Part shown: positions 31,428-40,900 of the stretch, one piece after another | How positions within the stretch are numbered: the stretch's first letter is position 1 | Layout: every line of letters begins with the position of its first letter | DNA from: Akkermansiaceae bacterium | Lineage (GTDB): Bacteria; Verrucomicrobiota; Verrucomicrobiia; Verrucomicrobiales; Akkermansiaceae | NCBI GenBank assembly: GCA_022510805.1 | Contig: JAFLSS010000011.1 | Location: 1 to 44,912, forward strand | Length of the DNA stretch: 44,912 nt | Direction of reading: 5' to 3' | The notes under the pieces: generated by a model | Databases searched by the model: none | Told to the model about the DNA's origin: nothing | What the model saw: only the letters and a program-made list of their open reading frames with translations | Translations under genes and position numbers: made by a program

Positions 31428-32948
31428 ATGGATAGCCTTATTTCATGTTGCGCTACAGCGGGTATTGCAGAGTGGGTTTGCTGCCCCGGGGAGCTCAATG
31501 CACCGCTCATGCGTGCTCTGGCGCGCTGCCCCGAGATTCACCGCTGGCACTTGCAAGATGAGCGCTCGGCTGCTTTTTTTGCGCTGGGGCGCATTCAGGC
31601 TACAGCGCGGGGCGTGGCTGTGGTGGCCGGCAGCGGCAGCTCAGCCGCGGCGCTCTTGCCCGCTGTCATTGAAGCTTATTACCAGAGGCGGCCTCTCGTG
31701 GTCATCACTCTTGATTCACCGGAGCCTACTGAGGGCACAGGCGCCTACGGGCGCATCGAGCAGGACTCTCTCTATGGCTTTTATGCGCCCACCATGGAGC
31801 TGGCGCTGCCCTGCAGCGTGTCGGATCTGCCGGACATGGTAGCGGCGTGTGCGGAGGGGTTCCCGGTGCACCTGCACCTGCGGTGTGCAGAATCCACCCG
31901 GCGCAGCGGTGAGCTCATCCAAGTGGCCGAGCCTCCGCCGCCGCCGCGTTTTCGCGGCTCGCTGGTGGCGCTCTCGCAGATGCTGCGCTTCCGGGCTCAC
32001 GAGGGGCTGGTGCTCATGCTCGGAGAATTGGATCCCACCGAGCAGGAACCCGCCTTTTGGCTGGCGCGCACGCTGCGCGTACCCGTTGTGGCAGATGCCA
32101 CGAGCGGCCTGCGCGAAAAGCTGGCGCCGCTGCTGCTGCACGAGGCGGACTCCCTGCTGCGCGCCACCCCGCCGAGCCATGTTCTGCGCATCGGCGGCGT
32201 GCCCTCCAACGCCTTTTGGCAAGCGCTGGAAGACCTGCCGGACACAGAGGTATTCTCCATCACCCGCTCCGGCTTTGCGGGGCTGCGCCGTCCCTCGGAA
32301 GTCATTGAGGGAGACCCGGAGCAGATCATGAAAGCCATGGGAGATATCAGCTCGGTCGGCGACACGATGGGGCTCATCCCCAAATCACGCAAAGTGCTGG
32401 CGCACCTGGAGGAGCATATCTTCAGCTACCCGGAAAGCGCCGAGGCGCTGGTGCGCGCTTTCTCTCGCTACGCCTGCCTGGCAGATGTCATGTTCCTCGG
32501 CAGCCCCTCCGTCACCCAACTCTGGAACAAAGCCGCCCAGCTTCAGGTGGCTCAGCTCTACGTGCGGTCCGTGGCTTTGTCCGGCGGGGCAGATGGTGTC
32601 ATCTCCGCCTTTTTGGGCAATGCGGTGGATTCGCCCTTCTCCTGTGCGCTCGTGGGAGATCTCTCCCTGCTGCGAGACCTCGCCGGCGCGGGCATCTGCT
32701 CCCAGCTACCCGCGGGCAAGCGAGTCATCGCCGTGTTAAACAACGAGGGCGCCGGGCTCGCCATACCGCAGGCAGCCACCTCCGAGCAGCGGCGGCTCAT
32801 GGTGCAGGCGCCGGATTTTGACCTGCAGGAAGTAGCGCGCCTGTGCCGGGCAGAGTATTACACCATCCGCTCCGAGGCAGATCTGGAGGTCATGGAAAGC
32901 TTGGAGGACCACAGCCTCGTCATCCTCGATCTCCAGCCGGAGAAGTAA
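31428..32948 (+). CDS. menD: MenD-like thiamine-diphosphate enzyme (SEPHCHC synthase)
   Basis: A 506-residue ThDP enzyme best matched to MenD, which joins 2-oxoglutarate to isochorismate in menaquinone synthesis. The N-terminal domain has PGELNAPLMRAL where MenD normally has PGSRSTPL, then QDERSAAFFALG with the conserved cofactor-activating glutamate, and GSGSSAAALLPAVIEAYY. The C-terminal domain has GDLSLLRDLAGAG followed by VLNNEGAG, the GD...NN magnesium-ThDP motif. It is about 50 residues shorter than E. coli MenD and the substrate-loop arginine and serine are replaced, so a related decarboxylase function is possible. No other men gene is in the window. Confidence 0.78.
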   Translation: MDSLISCCATAGIAEWVCCPGELNAPLMRALARCPEIHRWHLQDERSAAFFALGRIQATARGVAVVAGSGSSAAALLPAVIEAYYQRRPLVVITLDSPEPTEGTGAYGRIEQDSLYGFYAPTMELALPCSVSDLPDMVAACAEGFPVHLHLRCAESTRRSGELIQVAEPPPPPRFRGSLVALSQMLRFRAHEGLVLMLGELDPTEQEPAFWLARTLRVPVVADATSGLREKLAPLLLHEADSLLRATPPSHVLRIGGVPSNAFWQALEDLPDTEVFSITRSGFAGLRRPSEVIEGDPEQIMKAMGDISSVGDTMGLIPKSRKVLAHLEEHIFSYPESAEALVRAFSRYACLADVMFLGSPSVTQLWNKAAQLQVAQLYVRSVALSGGADGVISAFLGNAVDSPFSCALVGDLSLLRDLAGAGICSQLPAGKRVIAVLNNEGAGLAIPQAATSEQRRLMVQAPDFDLQEVARLCRAEYYTIRSEADLEVMESLEDHSLVILDLQPEK

Positions 32949-32972
32949 CTCCCCTGCCCGCGCTTACCGGCT

Positions 32973-32997
32973 GCCCCGGCCACTCGCGCGCCGGGGC
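32973..32997. terminator. 8-bp hairpin between convergent menD and muralytic-type gene
   Basis: GCCCCGGC (32973-32980) pairs with GCCGGGGC (32990-32997), loop of 9. It lies 24 bp after the menD stop and 10 bp after the convergent gene's stop, so it could serve both. No T-run on either side. Confidence 0.4.
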
Positions 32998-33007
32998 TCA
33001 GGCCGCA

Positions 33008-33433
33008 TCAGCGCCCGTAGATACGGCTGGCATCCCCCCAGCGACCGCCGCGGATCTGATTCATAAAGGTGGTGACCCGCGCCACCCAAGGCGTGCGGCT
33101 ATGGCAGTATGCGCGGCCGATCTGCGCCACCGTCACACGGCCTTTTGCCTTATACTTGGCCAAGATGCTCCCGAGGTGGCTGATGCACTCCTCCTTGGAA
33201 GCATAAGAGCGCTGCCCCTTGCGGCCCATGATACCGGCAAGATTATTTTTGGTACGCGCGGCATGAGAAGTCGCGTGGCCGGACTCCCAGCGGATGATAG
33301 CCTCCATCAGCACGGGATCCACCCCATTTTTCACGGCAGCCTCTTTGATCGCCGGCCGCAAATCACTTACAACATCGGCGCTAGCCGTCATGACGAGCAG
33401 CGCCGCCAGCAAAGCTGTCAGAATTCCTTTCAT
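33008..33433 (-). CDS. Small exported lysozyme/glucosaminidase-like protein
   Basis: A 141-residue protein with a signal peptide (MKGILTALLAALLVMTASA). The mature part resembles lysozyme-fold murein hydrolases of the FlgJ/GH73 or lytic transglycosylase type. VDPVLMEAIIRWESGHATS supplies the probable catalytic glutamate, then ARTKNNLAGIMGRKG matches the family NNLFGIK-type segment, followed by ASKEECISHLGSILAKYK. Probable role: cutting peptidoglycan in the periplasm. A leaderless promoter fixes the start. It lies just downstream of the ankyrin block but has its own promoter. Confidence 0.8.
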   Translation of the reverse strand: MKGILTALLAALLVMTASADVVSDLRPAIKEAAVKNGVDPVLMEAIIRWESGHATSHAARTKNNLAGIMGRKGQRSYASKEECISHLGSILAKYKAKGRVTVAQIGRAYCHSRTPWVARVTTFMNQIRGGRWGDASRIYGR

Positions 33434-33439
33434 AATATA

Positions 33440-33468
33440 ATTCTAGCTGATCTGTGATGTTTTGTCAA
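33440..33468 (-). promoter_or_regulatory. Promoter of the muralytic-type gene, leaderless
   Basis: Minus-strand TTGACA (33463-33468), 17 bp, TAGAAT (33440-33445), 6 bp to the ATG at 33433. Confidence 0.78.
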
Positions 33469-33521
33469 GTTAAAGCAACAAACGCTCACAGGATCAAGCA
33501 ACTGAGAAAAACAGCACCATC

Positions 33522-34841
33522 TTACTCTGAAGGCGGAAGCAGGATTTTGATCAACTTCAGAAACCCGGCAGCCTGAGCAATGCGCAGCGGAGTCTCGCCG
33601 GAGGCAGAACGCGCCTGCGTATCCGCGCCGGCGGCCACCAGCATCTTGCATATCTCGCGGTCATTCATATAGGCGGCCAAATGCAGCGGCGTGAGCTTAT
33701 TTTCCTGTGTCCGGGCATTCACCTCCGCGCCGGCGGCCAGCAGCTTTTGACACACCCTTGACGCGCCTTTCGCCACGGCCATATGCAGCGGCGTGAGCCC
33801 TGTGGACACGCGCGTATTCGCATCCGCGCCGGCGGCCAGCAGCAGCTCGCAGAGGCGGGCGTCCTCCAGCTGCGCAGCCACATGCAGCGGCGCGATACCG
33901 CCCTCACTTTTCGCGTTCACATCTGCCCCGCCTGCAATCAGAGCCGCGCATTCATCAGGCTTGCGCTGCAGCACCGCGAGGTGCAGCGCCGGGAGCTCCC
34001 CAGTGCTTGCCCCGGCGGAGAGGAGCACGGCGCACACCTCCAAGTAGCCCGCATCAAATGCCATGCGGAACGCGCTGCGTCCGGCAGCGTTTGGAGCGTT
34101 GATATCAGCCCCGGCAGCCAGCAATTTTTCGCAGATATCCACATTGCCATGAGCCGCGGCATAATGCAGGGGTGTCATGCCGTTTTTGCCGACTACCCCC
34201 GGCTTGGCGCCGCCGGAGAGCAGAATCTTCGCGATGGCGTAATGCCCCTCCGCCGCAGCGGCAGAGAGCGGGGTATCACCATGCGGGTCAGGCGCATTGG
34301 GATCCGCCCCGGCAGCAAGCAGTTTTTTGCAAATGCGCTCTGCACCATCCGCCGCCGCCAGATGCAGCGGAGTCCACCCCGTCGCATCCGTCACCTCAGT
34401 CGAAGCGCCGGCGCTAAGCAGCAACTCACACAAGCCGTTATCCTCCAGCTCGATAGCGAGTTGCAGCGGGCGGGCTCCCGCAGCGCCGGCGGCATCAGGG
34501 CTCGCGCCGGCGGCAATCAGCTTGCGAATTCCGTCCTCAGGAGCCTCCTCATCCAGAGCGGCGGACAGGGTGATGACATGAGCCACGTAGGGGAAGGCAC
34601 CCCATTTTTCCTTACCTTCGGCGCACAGGCGGGCATGCTGCTCCATGCGGCGGCAGATATCCAGCAGATCCGCTTCATCTTCAGGCGGAAGCATACCCTC
34701 CACACGCGCCTGCACCAGCAGCTCCTCCACACCGGGGAAGGCCTGAAGCGGAGACTCCTCGCTCTCCCCGCGCGCCACAAAAGCTGCCGTCACCACAAAA
34801 GCGGCTGCCGGCAGCGCCCAAGCTGTTCGCCAACTGTTCAT
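33522..34841 (-). CDS. Exported ankyrin-repeat protein (439 residues)
   Basis: A signal peptide (MNSWRTAWALPAAAFVVTAAFVA) precedes a helical cap of about 90 residues containing AFPYVAHVITL and DGIRKLIAAGASPDA, then about nine ankyrin repeats to the C-terminus. Repeats fit the TPLHLAA...LLAAGADxN pattern. Most of them (LCELLLSAGA, ICKKLLAAGA, ICEKLLAAGA, VCAVLLSAGA, ECAALIAGGA, LCELLLAAGA, VCQKLLAAGA, ICKMLVAAGA) have cysteine where ankyrin consensus usually has valine. The start at 34841 is backed by a promoter whose -10 box ends 7 bp upstream. Ankyrin solenoids bind proteins; the partner is unknown. Shares cap and repeat style with the three genes upstream. Confidence 0.9.
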   Translation of the reverse strand: MNSWRTAWALPAAAFVVTAAFVARGESEESPLQAFPGVEELLVQARVEGMLPPEDEADLLDICRRMEQHARLCAEGKEKWGAFPYVAHVITLSAALDEEAPEDGIRKLIAAGASPDAAGAAGARPLQLAIELEDNGLCELLLSAGASTEVTDATGWTPLHLAAADGAERICKKLLAAGADPNAPDPHGDTPLSAAAAEGHYAIAKILLSGGAKPGVVGKNGMTPLHYAAAHGNVDICEKLLAAGADINAPNAAGRSAFRMAFDAGYLEVCAVLLSAGASTGELPALHLAVLQRKPDECAALIAGGADVNAKSEGGIAPLHVAAQLEDARLCELLLAAGADANTRVSTGLTPLHMAVAKGASRVCQKLLAAGAEVNARTQENKLTPLHLAAYMNDREICKMLVAAGADTQARSASGETPLRIAQAAGFLKLIKILLPPSE

Positions 34842-34848
34842 GCATGGT

Positions 34849-34877
34849 ATTATATACCAAACACGGCAGAGCGTCAA
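34849..34877 (-). promoter_or_regulatory. Promoter of the 439-residue ankyrin gene
   Basis: Minus-strand TTGACG (34872-34877), 17 bp, TATAAT (34849-34854), 7 bp to the ATG. The -35 box overlaps the stop codon of the upstream ankyrin gene, so this gene can be expressed on its own. Confidence 0.75.
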
Positions 34878-37800
34878 TGCTCATCCGCCTTGGCGGCGTC
34901 CGCAGCGCGAGCCTGGTAGGACTCCAGCAGCGAGATCACGCGGTGGAGCGGGGACTCGGGCATATTGTGGTCGCGAAACCGCAGCGCATGGCGGGCAAGA
35001 TCCAGCGGCGTGTCTCCCTTCGTTTCATGATCTTTCATTGTCTCACTACTCCCCATCACAGATCCCGAAGGCATCACCTTCACACCGCAGCGCGCATGAA
35101 TATCCGCCCCGGCCTCCAGCAGCATCTCACACCCCCTGTAGTCTCTCGCCAACACCGAATAGTGCAGCGGAGTTCTGTCCCAATTATCCTTTACATTCAC
35201 ATTGGCTCCGGCTTTTAGCAGCAAGTCCAGCACAGTCACATTCGCTTGATATATATAATGTTGCAGATACTTCATCAGCACAGTCTCATTGAGAGAATCC
35301 TTCGCATTCACATCAGCCCCGGCAAGAATGAAAAGCTTGAACAGCTCCGTCTGGTGGTGACGCCCCGCCACCAGCATCAGCGGAGTTCTCTGAAAAGCAT
35401 CGCGGCAATCAGCCGGCACACCGCACCCCAGCAGGGCGCGGCAGGCATGCAAGTGCCCGGCCTCTGCCGCATGGTGCAGCACGTTGCAGGAGTATTGCTT
35501 GCTTCGGCACTCGAGAGAAGCTCCGGATTTGACCAGAATTTGGCAGATTTCCGCCGCGCCGCGGAGCGCTGCCTCACACAGCGGGGTATGCCCTTTTCCA
35601 TTCTCCACATTCACCTCCGCGCCGTTATCCAGCAGGAGAGTTACAAACACAGGGCTCCACGTGGCGGCAGCCAGGTGCAGGGCCGTGTTGCCCTTGTAAT
35701 TTTTCTCATTCACATCCACGTTCTGAGCCTGCAAGCGGCCGAACTCATCAAAATCCTCCAGCAGCACAGCCATCTGCAGCGGCGTATACATCGCGCCTTT
35801 CACCCCTGCTTTTCGGACAAGGAAGCGCCGCATCCGCAAATTGCGGCACGAGCCCTCCACATTTGCCAAGAAGGCAGGCTCACACTTCATGCGCCCCTCC
35901 TCCGACACACCGGCTGCAAGCAGCAGCTCACACAGCTCCACATCATTCTGATCCAGAGCCTTGCGGAAGGCCTCATCGCGATCTTCCTCGCTGATTTCCG
36001 TTTTGTTGAGCTTCCCCTTGAGCAGCGAAGAGGCGGCCTGCTGAGCCAGAGACCTCGCCAGCGGCTCCTCTGCCTCATCCAGCGGAGTGCGCCCCGATGC
36101 ATCACGCTGAACCAGAGTCATGGGGGACACATTTTCCAGCAGCAGGTAGCAGAGCTCCGCATTCCCGAATTTCGCAGCATCGTGCAGCGGCGTGCGGCCG
36201 CGTTCATCTGCCACATCGGCGCGCTCATATGCGCGGAGCAGCATGCGGCAGATCGCCACATCATCTTTTTGGGTAGCATAGTGCAGCGCAGAAATACCGC
36301 GTCTGGCCGCCTCACGGCGCGTCACCTCCAGGCGGGAGATCGGGTTATTAAGCGCGCACGAATCGACCAGAGCGCGGAACTTTGCGGCGCTTTCCTCACC
36401 GCGAGCGCGGGCGCAATCCTCCGGCGTTGTGCCAAAGCGGCAGCGAGCCTTAGGATCCGCCCCTGCGTCCAGGAGGATTTTCACCACATCCCAGTTCGCA
36501 GATTTGGCAGCGAAGTGCAGCGGTGTCAAATTACAGTTATTGACAGCATTCACATCGGCCCCGGCGGAGATGAGCATGCGCACGATATCCGGGAGTTCCC
36601 GGGGGGCAGAGGAGCGCTCGCACGCGGCATGCAGCACCGCATTGGCATTGTAATCTCGCGCATTGGGATTTGCACCGGCCACGAGCAGCAATTCACAAAT
36701 TTTTGCAGTGCTGTGCCGCGCGGCAACATGCAGCTCTGTCATGTTTTTGCCCTCATCAGCATCCAGCTCAGCCCCGGCATCCAGCAGCAGCCGCACCACC
36801 TCAGCATTGCAGCTGAAGATGCCGCAATTAATCGGCGAGTCGCCGCCTCTCTCCTCCCTGCTCAGGTTCACCTTGGCGCCGGCATCCAGCAGCACCTTGC
36901 AGAGCTTGGCGTTCCCCTCACGCGCCGCGAACGCCAAAGCTGTGCCGCGCCAGTGAAAGCCGCTTTTCGGGAGAAGGGCATTGATATCTGCCCGGCCTTT
37001 CTGCAGGCGGTCCACAACCTCGGGCGTGAGGCTCTCCGGGCTGAACAGCGTGAGCACCGGGAAGTAAGGATAAGCCTCCAGTCCTTCCAGCGACTCCATG
37101 TATGATGTGTAGTGGCGCAGCAAATCATCTGCCATATCCTGCTTGGCCTTCAGATTCCGCCCCTCTTTCATGGCGCCATATTCCGCGGATACCTTTTCAA
37201 TATCCTGCCAGAGCGCATCCTCGTGCTTTGTCAGCTCGTCCAGCGCCTGGGGCAAGGTCTCCTCCATCTCCGCCTCCATGAGCTGACGCACCAGCTCATG
37301 CCCCTGCTCTTTGGCGATATCCAGCGCGCTCCTGCCATCATTTGTGCGCAAGGAGGCATCTGCCCCATTCATGAGCAGCACGAGGCAGATATCCGCATTG
37401 CCCACATACGCAGCGCAGTGCAGAGCGGTGGCTCCTTTGGCATTGCGGGCGTTTACATCTGCCCCGGCCTTGAGGAAAAGCTTCGTGAGTGAGCAATCAT
37501 TGTAGGGCGTCACCTGAAGATGCAGCGGTGTGTTGCCATCCTTATTGACCACACGGGGGTTCGCCCCACCCTCCACGAGCACGCGGCACACCTTGCTGCG
37601 GTTGGTCAGCGCCGCATAATGCAGGGCCGTATTTCCTTTTTCGTCCACAAGCTCGGTATCCGCCTTACCGGCCACCAGCTCGCGGCAGGCATCGCTGTTG
37701 TTAAAAATAGCAGCAAGTCGCAGCACCGACCAGCCCTCATCATCGCAGACATCGGGTTGGGCGCCGGCCTCCAGCAGCTTGCGGCACAACGCGGCATTGT

Positions 37801-38440
37801 TGTTGAGCGCCAGCCAATGCAGCGCCGTGCGGCCTCTGTATCCACGCGCGTTCAGATTAGCGTGATCGGCGATAGCCTTGTCCACCAACTTCTCATCTCC
37901 CAGCATGCCCGCCAGCACCGCCTGCGGCACATCTACCACCGCGCCGTAATTCCTAAGCATGCGGCGCGTCTCCACCTGTTCATCAAAGCGGCCCTCCACA
38001 TGGCAAAAGAGAGACTCACCCGCTTTTGTTTTGACATTCGCATCCGCTCCGGCCTCCAGCAGGATCTTGGCGATTTCCGGCGCGTTGGTGCAGTACACCA
38101 GCGGCGCCGCTCCTTCTGCATCCACCGCATTCACGTCTGCCCCGGCGGCCACAAACTCCCGCACGACCTCCGGCTCTACCGTGCCGTACGAGATGCGCAG
38201 CAGATCTGCCAAGTAAGGGTAATCGCTCATTTTTTCGCGTCCGTCCTTGACGGCTTGGTAGTGCTCAAGAAAAGCCGCGTACGAGCTCGCGTCTTCCTCA
38301 GCTTCCTTCCCGGCGTTTTCCTTTTCGGCTTTCGCCTGAATCAGCGTTTTGACTGCGGCGTCCATTTTCTGAAAATCAGCCGCGCCATGAACCAGCGATA
38401 CCTGCGCTAAAAGCGCCACCATGATAGATGTAACTTTCAT
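34874..38440 (-). CDS. Exported giant ankyrin-repeat protein (1188 residues) with duplicated cap
   Basis: Signal peptide MKVTSIMVALLAQVSLVHG at the N-terminus. A helical cap at about 22-104 (HYQAVKDGREKMSDYPYLAD, then VVREFVAAGADVNA) opens a first ankyrin block to about 385. A second cap-like segment at about 399-487 (RHYTSYMESLEGLEAYPYFP, then VVDRLQKGRADINA) opens a second block running to about 1150. This suggests fusion or internal duplication of two whole ankyrin proteins. About 20 or more repeats are recognisable, over half with the helix cysteine (LCRKLLEAGA, VCRVLVEGGA, LCKVLLDAGA, ICELLLVAGA). The C-terminal tail is short and charged. The start is the ATG that opens the signal peptide; a longer frame to 38503 lacks support. 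Confidence 0.9.
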   Translation of the reverse strand: MKVTSIMVALLAQVSLVHGAADFQKMDAAVKTLIQAKAEKENAGKEAEEDASSYAAFLEHYQAVKDGREKMSDYPYLADLLRISYGTVEPEVVREFVAAGADVNAVDAEGAAPLVYCTNAPEIAKILLEAGADANVKTKAGESLFCHVEGRFDEQVETRRMLRNYGAVVDVPQAVLAGMLGDEKLVDKAIADHANLNARGYRGRTALHWLALNNNAALCRKLLEAGAQPDVCDDEGWSVLRLAAIFNNSDACRELVAGKADTELVDEKGNTALHYAALTNRSKVCRVLVEGGANPRVVNKDGNTPLHLQVTPYNDCSLTKLFLKAGADVNARNAKGATALHCAAYVGNADICLVLLMNGADASLRTNDGRSALDIAKEQGHELVRQLMEAEMEETLPQALDELTKHEDALWQDIEKVSAEYGAMKEGRNLKAKQDMADDLLRHYTSYMESLEGLEAYPYFPVLTLFSPESLTPEVVDRLQKGRADINALLPKSGFHWRGTALAFAAREGNAKLCKVLLDAGAKVNLSREERGGDSPINCGIFSCNAEVVRLLLDAGAELDADEGKNMTELHVAARHSTAKICELLLVAGANPNARDYNANAVLHAACERSSAPRELPDIVRMLISAGADVNAVNNCNLTPLHFAAKSANWDVVKILLDAGADPKARCRFGTTPEDCARARGEESAAKFRALVDSCALNNPISRLEVTRREAARRGISALHYATQKDDVAICRMLLRAYERADVADERGRTPLHDAAKFGNAELCYLLLENVSPMTLVQRDASGRTPLDEAEEPLARSLAQQAASSLLKGKLNKTEISEEDRDEAFRKALDQNDVELCELLLAAGVSEEGRMKCEPAFLANVEGSCRNLRMRRFLVRKAGVKGAMYTPLQMAVLLEDFDEFGRLQAQNVDVNEKNYKGNTALHLAAATWSPVFVTLLLDNGAEVNVENGKGHTPLCEAALRGAAEICQILVKSGASLECRSKQYSCNVLHHAAEAGHLHACRALLGCGVPADCRDAFQRTPLMLVAGRHHQTELFKLFILAGADVNAKDSLNETVLMKYLQHYIYQANVTVLDLLLKAGANVNVKDNWDRTPLHYSVLARDYRGCEMLLEAGADIHARCGVKVMPSGSVMGSSETMKDHETKGDTPLDLARHALRFRDHNMPESPLHRVISLLESYQARAADAAKADEH

Positions 38441-38536
38441 TTTTCTACTGTATAGAGTCATCCTCTCTGGAAAGTGTTCAAAAAAACTCATCATTTTTTG
38501 CACTTTTCTCCCGGCCCAAGCCTGCTGCCACGCCGT

Positions 38537-40900
38537 TTAGCGGCGGGAAGCAGCCCGGAGAGCCCGCAAAATCTCGGCACGCTTGGGTGTCATTTTTTCC
38601 TGATACAGCGCAGTCTGCACCGAAATCGGAGTGCTGCCGGCGGCATCTGCCGCCAGCGGATTCGCCCCGGCAGCGAGCAGCAGGCGGCAGGCGCGCAGGG
38701 AGGAGACATAGTGCAGCGGAGTCGCGCCGCTCGACAGCGGCAAACAGGGGTCCGCCCCCGCGCGCAGCAAGGCATCGAGGAGCCACTCCTGCCTCTCGTC
38801 GATCGCATGCAGCAGCGTGGCGTCCTCCTCCGGCAAGCGGCTGTGGGGATCTGCCCCGGCAGCCAACAGCATGCGGCAGATCTCCAGGGCGGGGCGGTGG
38901 AGGTATAAAAGAGCGGCCTTCACCAGAGCGCATTCCCCCTGCGCATCGGTGAGGTTCGGATCAGCCCCCAGCTCCAGCAGCGCGCGGCATGTCTCCACAG
39001 AGCACTTCTCCGCCGCCAGCATAAGCGGCGTGTATCCCTCCGCATCCTGCGCGTTCACCTCAGCCCCGGCGGCGACAAGGCGGCGGCACTCCTCCGCCCG
39101 GCCAAGCTGCGCCGCAAGATGCAGCGGTGTCCACCCACGCGGCATGCTCGCCCCGGCCGCCAGCAGCAGCTCGCAGCAGCGGGACAGCGCAGCCCGGCGC
39201 CCGGCGTTGTCAGACCAGGCGACTCGGCCGCCCGTGCCGTAAACCATCTTTTCCTCCTCAGGATTCCAGTACTCGCCACCACGGCGCGCTACTTTCAGGA
39301 GGATGCTTTGCTCCTCAGAATCCCGCTTCCCCACCGGGGCGCCGGCAGCCAGCAGCAGCTCCACCACCTCCGCATGCCCGTGGAGCGCCGCGCGGAGCAG
39401 TGGACTGTCATCCGGCGAATTCGCAAGCGGAGGCCCCCCATCCGGCGGGGCGCCCGCCGCCAGCAGCAGGCGGCACACATCCACATGCCCCGCCTCGGCA
39501 GCCTTCGCCAAAGGGCGGCAGTAATACTCCGAAATCCCTGCGGCCGGGGCTCCCTTTTCCAGCAGATAGCGGCAAAGCGCAACCGAGCCATACTCGGCAG
39601 CAGACTCCAGCAGCAAGGGCAGACATTCCGCATCCTCCTCGCAGCGGCTTGTTTTCAACAGCTTGAGGCACAGCGACTCCGGGCATTTCTTCCACATGGC
39701 CCACTGAGCAGCCCAAACACTCGGCCGCGAGCCCGCACGCAGCAGGAGCTCCAGTTTTTCCTCCCGTGTAGAAGCATCCCGGGCCAGCGCCAAGCATACC
39801 ACCGCGCTATCATAGTCGGCCAGCTTAGCATCCGGGTTCGCCCCCGCTTCCAGCAGCACTTGCACACAGGCGGCAGAGCCGTGCTGCACCGCATATCCCA
39901 GCAGCTCTGCAAGCTGCTGCTCGGAGAGCTTGCTTTCCTGCAGGCGGCGGCGCAGGGCACTCTCCCGGCCGAGGATGATATCCTCACGCTCCGCAGGGGT
40001 CATGGCGCGTGTTGCTCCGGCCTCATGCAGGAGGATAGCGGAAGCGCGACTGCGATCAAGCGCGATGTCGAGCGGGGTGTAGCCCTTCTCATTGCGCGCG
40101 TTCGCATCAGCACCTGCGGCAAGCAAGAGACGGCAGAGCTCACTGCCATCCTCTCGGGCAGCCGCGCGGTGCAGCGGCGTGTCGCCATACGCATCCACCC
40201 CGTTGGCGCTCAGGCCAGCCTGCAGCAGCAGATGCAGCACCGCGCATGACTCAGCAGCCGGGGGCAATGGCGGCCGGTGGCACTCCCGCCGCACGCCCTC
40301 GCGGTCTATCGCCTGCAGCACCAGCGACAAGGCGTCTTGCGGCGCACACTTCACCCCCGCCTCCAGCAACAAGGCCAGTATATCGGGGTGCGCCGCGCAG
40401 ACGGCATCTGCCAGCATTTCCTGCTGCGCCACCTCCGGCAAGAGAGGGAGCGCCCCGCCCTCCAGCAGCGCGCGGCACACCTCCGGCTGCCCGTGCCACA
40501 CCGCCCGCAGCAGAGGCTGCTTGCCGGCAACGCCGGGGCGGCAGGGATCCACCCCCGCCTCAAGCAAGAGCCGCACATAGCCCCGCACCGCCTCCGGTGC
40601 CGGCGGAGTCTTCAGCGCGCGCCAATAGACCATGGCATCCTCCAGCGCCGGGGACTCCGCCACAGGCTCCACGCCTCTCTCCACCAGCGATAAGGAGAAC
40701 AAAAGCAACTCCCGCGCCTGGCGCACTGAGGGATTTCCCGCGTCCTCCAGCGGCACAAAGTCCTGCGCGAGGCGGTGGCGCAGCTCGCTGAGAAGCGGCT
40801 GCGGCGAGTTCTCAGCGGGCAGCGGGGCCGCGGCCACCGCAGGCAGCACCAGAACAGCCGGAGCCGCTGCAACAAGCAATGCCGCACATAGATACTTCAT
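38537..40900 (-). CDS. Exported ankyrin-repeat protein (787 residues)
   Basis: Signal peptide MKYLCAALLVAAAPAVLVLP followed by AVAAAP. A divergent helical cap follows to about residue 125 (VYWRALKTPPAPEAVRGYVR, then LLLEAGVDP). About 15 ankyrin repeats fill the rest, many with the helix cysteine (VCRALLEGGA, LCRLLLAAGA, VCRLLLAAGA, TCRALLELGA, ICRMLLAAGA, ACRLLLAAGA). Some repeats are irregular in the middle (about 300-420). The ATG overlaps the stop of the upstream ankyrin gene by 4 bp, so the two are translationally coupled. The 96 bp between this gene and the 1188-residue gene contain a weak A/T-rich stem but no clear terminator. Confidence 0.9.
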   Translation of the reverse strand: MKYLCAALLVAAAPAVLVLPAVAAAPLPAENSPQPLLSELRHRLAQDFVPLEDAGNPSVRQARELLLFSLSLVERGVEPVAESPALEDAMVYWRALKTPPAPEAVRGYVRLLLEAGVDPCRPGVAGKQPLLRAVWHGQPEVCRALLEGGALPLLPEVAQQEMLADAVCAAHPDILALLLEAGVKCAPQDALSLVLQAIDREGVRRECHRPPLPPAAESCAVLHLLLQAGLSANGVDAYGDTPLHRAAAREDGSELCRLLLAAGADANARNEKGYTPLDIALDRSRASAILLHEAGATRAMTPAEREDIILGRESALRRRLQESKLSEQQLAELLGYAVQHGSAACVQVLLEAGANPDAKLADYDSAVVCLALARDASTREEKLELLLRAGSRPSVWAAQWAMWKKCPESLCLKLLKTSRCEEDAECLPLLLESAAEYGSVALCRYLLEKGAPAAGISEYYCRPLAKAAEAGHVDVCRLLLAAGAPPDGGPPLANSPDDSPLLRAALHGHAEVVELLLAAGAPVGKRDSEEQSILLKVARRGGEYWNPEEEKMVYGTGGRVAWSDNAGRRAALSRCCELLLAAGASMPRGWTPLHLAAQLGRAEECRRLVAAGAEVNAQDAEGYTPLMLAAEKCSVETCRALLELGADPNLTDAQGECALVKAALLYLHRPALEICRMLLAAGADPHSRLPEEDATLLHAIDERQEWLLDALLRAGADPCLPLSSGATPLHYVSSLRACRLLLAAGANPLAADAAGSTPISVQTALYQEKMTPKRAEILRALRAASRR

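Noticed and set aside
35246..37105. Long plus-strand frames opposite the ankyrin genes
   Set aside because: They are periodic only because the ankyrin repeats are; composition is not protein-like and no promoter precedes them.
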